A stretch of DNA of 64,000 bases from Pyxidicoccus caerfyrddinensis (GTDB lineage Bacteria; Myxococcota; Myxococcia; Myxococcales; Myxococcaceae). A program made the position numbers and the translations under genes. Under the pieces are notes generated by a model. It had not been told where the DNA came from, did not search any database, and was given only the letters and a program-made list of their open reading frames with translations. The stretch's first letter is position 1. Every line of letters starts with the position of its first letter. Location: positions 29,352 to 93,351 of the forward strand of contig NZ_JAAIYA010000036.1 of assembly GCF_010894405.1 (NCBI RefSeq), read 5' to 3'. Below are positions 56,401-62,400 of the stretch, piece after piece.

Positions 56401-59400
56401 CGGAAGAATGGCATCACCCTCAACACGCTGGCGCAGGGCGCGTGGGCGCTGCTGCTCGCGCGGCACGCGGGTGAGGACGATGTGGTGTTCGGCGCCACCG
56501 TCTCCGGCAGGCCCGTGGACCTGCCCGACGCGGAGTCGATGGTGGGCCTGTTCATCAACTCGCTGCCCGTGCGGGTGACACTGCCCGAGCGGGAGACCGT
56601 GGTCTCCTGGCTCCAGCGACTCCAGGCGCGGCAACTCGAGATGCGCCAGTACGAGCACAGCCCGCTGGTGCAGGTGAAGGGCTGGAGCGACGTGCCGCGC
56701 GGCCTGCCGCTCTTCGACAGCCTGCTCATCTTCGAGAACTACCCGCTCGACACCTCGCTGGGACAGCGCGTCCCGGGGATGGAAGTGCGGGATGTGCAGA
56801 GCCAGGAGCAGGGCAACTATCCGCTCATCGCCTACGTGGTGCCGGGCAACACGCTGCGGCTGAGCCTCGCGTATGCGCCCGCGCTCTTCGGCGCGGACTC
56901 GGTGGCCCGGCTGCTGGTGCACTGGCGGACGCTGATGGAGGGGCTGGCCTCCGGAGCGCAGCGGCTCGGTGACGTGCCGATGCTGCATGAGGAGGAGCGG
57001 CGCCGGGTGCTCGAAGCCGGGCACGGGCCTCGGGCTACCTTCGACTCGGAGGCCAGCCTCGCGGTGCTGTTCGACGCCCAGGCGTCGCGCACGCCGGATG
57101 CGGTGGCCCTGCTGGCGGGGGACTCGCGAGTGACGTACCGGGAGCTGGCGGCCCGCGCCGAGGGCCTCGCGCGCACGCTGCGGGGAATGGGCGTGGGGGC
57201 GGAGTCGCGCGTGGCGCTGTGCGCGGACCGCTCGGTGGAGATGGTGGCGGGCGTGCTGGCCGTGCTGAAGGCGGGCGCGGCGTGGGTCCCGTTGGATCCT
57301 GCGTACCCGCGTGCGCGGCTCGCGTGGATGGTGGAGGAGAGCCACCCGGCGGTGCTGCTCGCGCGGCGTCACCTGGCGGACCGGCTGCCTCCCCACGATG
57401 GAGTCCCCGTGCTCTGGCTCGAGGACGGCAAGGCCGACGCGGGGGAGCCGTTGCCTCCGACGGTGGGCGGTGACGCGCTCGCGTACGTCATCTTCACCTC
57501 TGGCTCCACGGGTCGGCCCAAGGGGGGCATGGCCACGCACCGCGCGACGCTCAACCGCTTCGCGTGGATGTGGCGCACCGTCCCGTTCGAGCCGGGCGAA
57601 GTGTGCACCGTGAAGACGGCGCTGAGCTTCGTGGACTCGGTGTGGGAGGTGCTCGGGCCCCTGCTTGCCGGCGTGCCCGCGCTGCTCCTGTCCGACGACA
57701 CGGCGAAGGACCCGGCGCTGCTGGTCGAAGCGATGGAGCAGGGCCGGGTGACGCGGTTGGTGCTCGTCCCTTCGCTGCTGCGGGCCCTGCTGGAGGTGCC
57801 GGACGTGGCACGCCGGCTGGCGTCGCTGCGCACCTGGGTGACGAGCGGCGAGCGGCTGCCGGACGAGCTGGCGGCACGCTTCCGCGAGCGGCTGCCGCAC
57901 GCGCGGCTGCTCAACCTCTACGGCTCCTCGGAAGTTGCGGCGGACGCGACGGCGGACGAGGTGGGCGAGGGCCCGGTGTCCATCGGCCGGCCCATCGACA
58001 ACCTGCGCGCATACGTCCTCGACGGGGCGCTGCGCCCGGTGCCTTCGGGCGTGCGCGGCGAGCTGTACGTGGCGGGCCCCGGCGTGGCGCGTGGCTACCT
58101 GGGCCGGCCGGACGCGACGGCGGAGCGCTTCCTGCCAGACGCGTTCGGTGCCACAGCTGGCGCGCGGATGTACCGCACGGGAGACGTCGCCCGATGGATG
58201 CCGGACGGCCGGCTGGAGTACCTGGGCCGGGCGGATGACCAGGTGAAGGTGCGCGGCGCTCGCGTGGAGCCTGGAGAAGTGGAAGCAGTGCTCGCGCAGC
58301 ACCCGGCGGTGGCGCGCGTCGCCGTCGTGGCGCATGAGGTCTCACCGGGAGATGCGCGGCTGGGGGCCTGGGTCGTCCTGAAGCCGGGACAGACGCTCGA
58401 CGCCACGGCGCTGCGCACGTTCCTGAAGGAGCGGCTGCCGGACTACATGGTGCCGTCCGCCTACGCGGCGCTGGTCGCACTGCCGCTGACGCCGAGCGGC
58501 AAGGTGGACCGCAGGGCCCTGCCTGCACCGGACGTCCAGGCTCCGAAGCCGCAGACGTTCGAAGCGCCGCGCACGGAGGCCGAGCAGAAGCTGGCCGCCA
58601 TCTTCGCGGAGGTGCTCAACCTCACGCAGGTCGGCCTGCACGGAGACTTCTTCGAGCTGGGCGGCCACTCGCTGCTGGCGACGCAGGTCGTCTCGCGCGT
58701 GCGCGAGGCCTTCCGGGTGGAGCTGCCGCTCCGCGACGTCTTCGAGGCCCCCACGGTGGCGAAGCTGGCCCGTCGCATGGAGGAGACGCGGGACCGGGCC
58801 GCGGAGCCCCAGGCCCCGCCGCTGAAGCGGGTGGCGCGCACGGGCGCACTGCCTCTGTCCTTCGCGCAGCAGCGACTGTGGTTCCTCGACCAGCTGGAGC
58901 CGGGCAGCGCCTTCTACAACATCCCCCTGGCGGCACGACTCGTGGGCCCGCTGGAGGTGGACGCCCTGGAGCGCAGCCTCCGCGAGCTGGTGCGCCGGCA
59001 CGAGGTGCTACGCACGACGTTCCGTACCGAGGGCGGTTCGCCCGTGCAGGTCGTCTCCCAGCAGGCCGTGCTCCCGTTCGCGGTCATCGACCTTTCGTCG
59101 CTGCCACCGGAACAGAGCGAGGCCGAGGTCCACCGGCTGGTCCGCGAGGAGGCGCTGCGCCCGTTCGACCTCTCCAGCGGTCCGCTGCTGCGGGCCCGCG
59201 TGCTGAAGCGATCGGAGCAGGAGCACATCCTGCTGGCGAACATGCACCACATCGTCTCGGACGGGTGGTCCCTGGGCGTCGTCATCCGTGAGTTCACCGC
59301 GCTCTACGAGGCCTTCCGCGACGGACGGCCCTCGCCGCTGCCCGAGCTCGAGGTGCAGTACGCCGACTTCGCCGCGTGGCAGCGCTCCTGGCTGGAGAGC

Positions 59401-62400
59401 GGCGCGCTCCAGCGGCAGCTCGACTGGTGGCGGAGGCAGCTCGATGGAGCACCCCAGGTGCTCGCGCTTCCCACCGACAGGCCCCTGCCCGCGGTGCAGA
59501 CCTTCCGCGGCGCCAACGTTCCCGTCCGCCTCCCTGGAGCCCTCACCCAGGCGGTGAAGACGCTGTCCCAGCGCGAAGGGGCCACGCCGTTCATGGTGTT
59601 GCTGGCGGCCTTCCAGACGCTGCTGGCGCGCTACTCGGGACAGGAAGACCTCGTTGTCGGCACGCCGGTGGCGGGCCGCAACCGCGCGGAGACGGAAGGC
59701 CTCATCGGCTTCTTCGTCAACACGCTGGCGCTGCGGGCGCGCCCGTCCGGAAGCCTGTCCTTCCGGGCCCTGCTGGGGCAGGTCCGCGATGCGGCCCTGG
59801 GCGCCTACGCCCACCAGGACGTTCCCTTCGAGCGACTGGTGGAGGACCTGCAGCCCACGCGCAGCCTGGGCCACTCGCCGCTGTTCCAGGTGATGTTCTC
59901 CCTGCAGAACACGCCCGTCCCGCAGGAGCGGGTGCGAGACCTCTCGCTGACCCTGCTGGAGGCGGAGCTCGGCGCGGCGAAGTTCTTCCTCTCCCTGGGC
60001 CTGGAGGACCTGCCGGACGGTTTCTCCGGCGGTTTCGAGTACAACTCCGACCTGTTCGACGCGGCCACCATCGAGCGCATGGCGTCGCACTGGCTCACTC
60101 TGCTGGAGGCGGCCGTCGCCGCACCGGAGCAGCGCCTGGCCGACCTGCCGCTGCTGTCGTCCGGCGAGCGGCACCGGCTGCTGGTGGAGTGGAACGACAC
60201 CGCGGCGGACTACCCACGCGACACCCCGGTCCACGTGCAGCTCGCGGCGCGCGCGGCACGAATGCCCGAGGCCGTGGCGCTCCGCTGGGACGGCGGGCAG
60301 CTCACGTATGCCGGACTGATGGAGCAGGTGCGGGCCCTGTCCGCGCGGCTGCGGCGGCTCGGCGTGGGGCCCGAGGTGCGCGTGGGCCTGTGCGCCTCTC
60401 GCTCGCCCGAGATGGTGGTGGGGCTCCTCGCCATCCTCGACGCCGGTGGCGCCTGGGTGCCGCTGGAGCCGGACTCTCCGCGCGAACGGCTTGCGCTCAT
60501 GCTGGAGGATGCGCGCCCGACGGTGCTGCTCACCCAGCGGGCCCTGCGCGACGCGCTGCCCCCGAGCGCCGCTCGGGTGGTGCTCCTCGACGAGGCCGCG
60601 CCTGCTTCGGAGGCCACGGCCGCTGGCACACCGGCGCCGGCTGTCCTGGCGGACCATGCCGCGTACGTCCTCTTCACCTCGGGTTCCACGGGCCGGCCCA
60701 AGGGCGTGCTCGTGTCCCACCGCGCGCTGGCGCGGCACACGGCGTGGTTCATCTCCGCGCTGGAGCTGGGGGCGGAGGACCGGGTGTTGCAGAAGACCAC
60801 GCTGGGCTTCGACGTCTCCGTGCCGGAGGTGCTGGCGACGCTGGTGGCCGGCGCGCAGCTGGTGCTCGCGCCCGCCGAGGCGAACAGCGACTCGGGCGTC
60901 CTGCTGGAGACGCTGGAGCGCCTGCGGGTGACGGTGCTCCAGCTCGTGCCGTCGCAGATCCGGGTCCTGCTGGACGAGGAGCACCTGGAGCGCGCAGCGG
61001 GGCTGCGCGTGCTGATCTCCGGAGGCGAGGCGCTGCCCGTGGACCTGGTCCATCGGGTGGGTGAGCGGCTGCCGTCCACCTGGCTCATCAATGCCTATGG
61101 ACCCACCGAGACCGCCGTCGACGCGACGGCGTGGCTCGGGGGTGCGCCTGGGGAGGGCCCCTCCGCGCCCATCGGCCGGCCCATCGCCAACACGCAGGCG
61201 TACGTGCTGGACGCCGCCGGGCAACCCGTCCCGGAGGGCGTGCCCGGTGAGCTGTTCATCGGTGGCGACGGCCTGGCGCGCGGCTACGTGGGCCGGCCGG
61301 AGCTGACGGCCGAGCGCTTCGTGCCGGACGCCTTCGGCGGAGCACCCGGCGCCCGGCTGTACCGCACGGGCGACCGCGCGCGCTGGCGCGCGGGCGGCTC
61401 CCTGGAGTTCCTGGGCCGCGTGGACGCCCAGGTGAAGGTGCGAGGCGTCCGCGTCGAGCCGGCCGAGGTGGAGGCCGTGCTGGCGCGTCACCCCGACGTG
61501 CGCGAGGCCCTCGTCATCGCCCGGGAGGACGCTTCCGGTGGCGCGAGGTTGGTGGCGTACATGGTGCTTCGGAGCGCCACGCCAGGCGAGGTCGTCTCGG
61601 CCGGCAGCGCCCCTGTGACGGAGGCGCCGCGGACCTGGCTCGCCGGGCGCCTGCCGCCCGCGATGGTGCCGTCGGCCTTCGTGGTGCTGGAGTCCCTCCC
61701 GCTGCTTCCGAACGGGAAGGTGGACCGCAAGGCGCTGCCTTCGCCCGACGCGGAGATCTCCGAGCGCGAGTACGTCGCGCCGCGCACTCCGACGGAGGAG
61801 CTGCTGGCCGGCTTCTTCAGCCGGGTGCTGGGCGTGGAGCGCGTCGGCGTACACGACGGCTTCTTCGAGCTGGGCGGCCACTCGCTGCTGGCCACGCAGC
61901 TCGTCTCGCGCGTGCGGTCGACGTTCCGGGTGGAGCTGGCCCTGCGCGAGCTGTTCGAGGCGCCCACGGTGGCCGAGCTGGCCCGCCGCGTGGACCAGGC
62001 GCAGCGGCAGGGGCAGCACGCCCCGTTGCCTCGGCTGAAGGCCCTGCCGCGCACGCGCCGGCTGCCGCTGTCCTTCTCGCAGCAGCGACTGTGGTTCCTC
62101 GACCAGCTGCAGCCGGGGAGCGCGTTCTACAACGTGCCCTCCGTGGTCCGGCTGTCCGGGCCGCTGGACGCCCGTGCGCTGGAGTGGAGCTTCGGGGAGC
62201 TGCTGCGCCGGCACGAGGTGCTGCGCACGACGTTCCGTGTGGAGGACGGCACGCCGGTGCAGGTCATCTCGCCGGAGCCGACGGTGGCCTTCCTGACGGT
62301 GGATCTGGAGGGACTGCCACAGGCGGACCGCGACGCGGAGACCAAACGGTGGATTGAAGAAGAAGCACAGCGCCCCTTCGACCTGACCCGGGGGCCGCTG

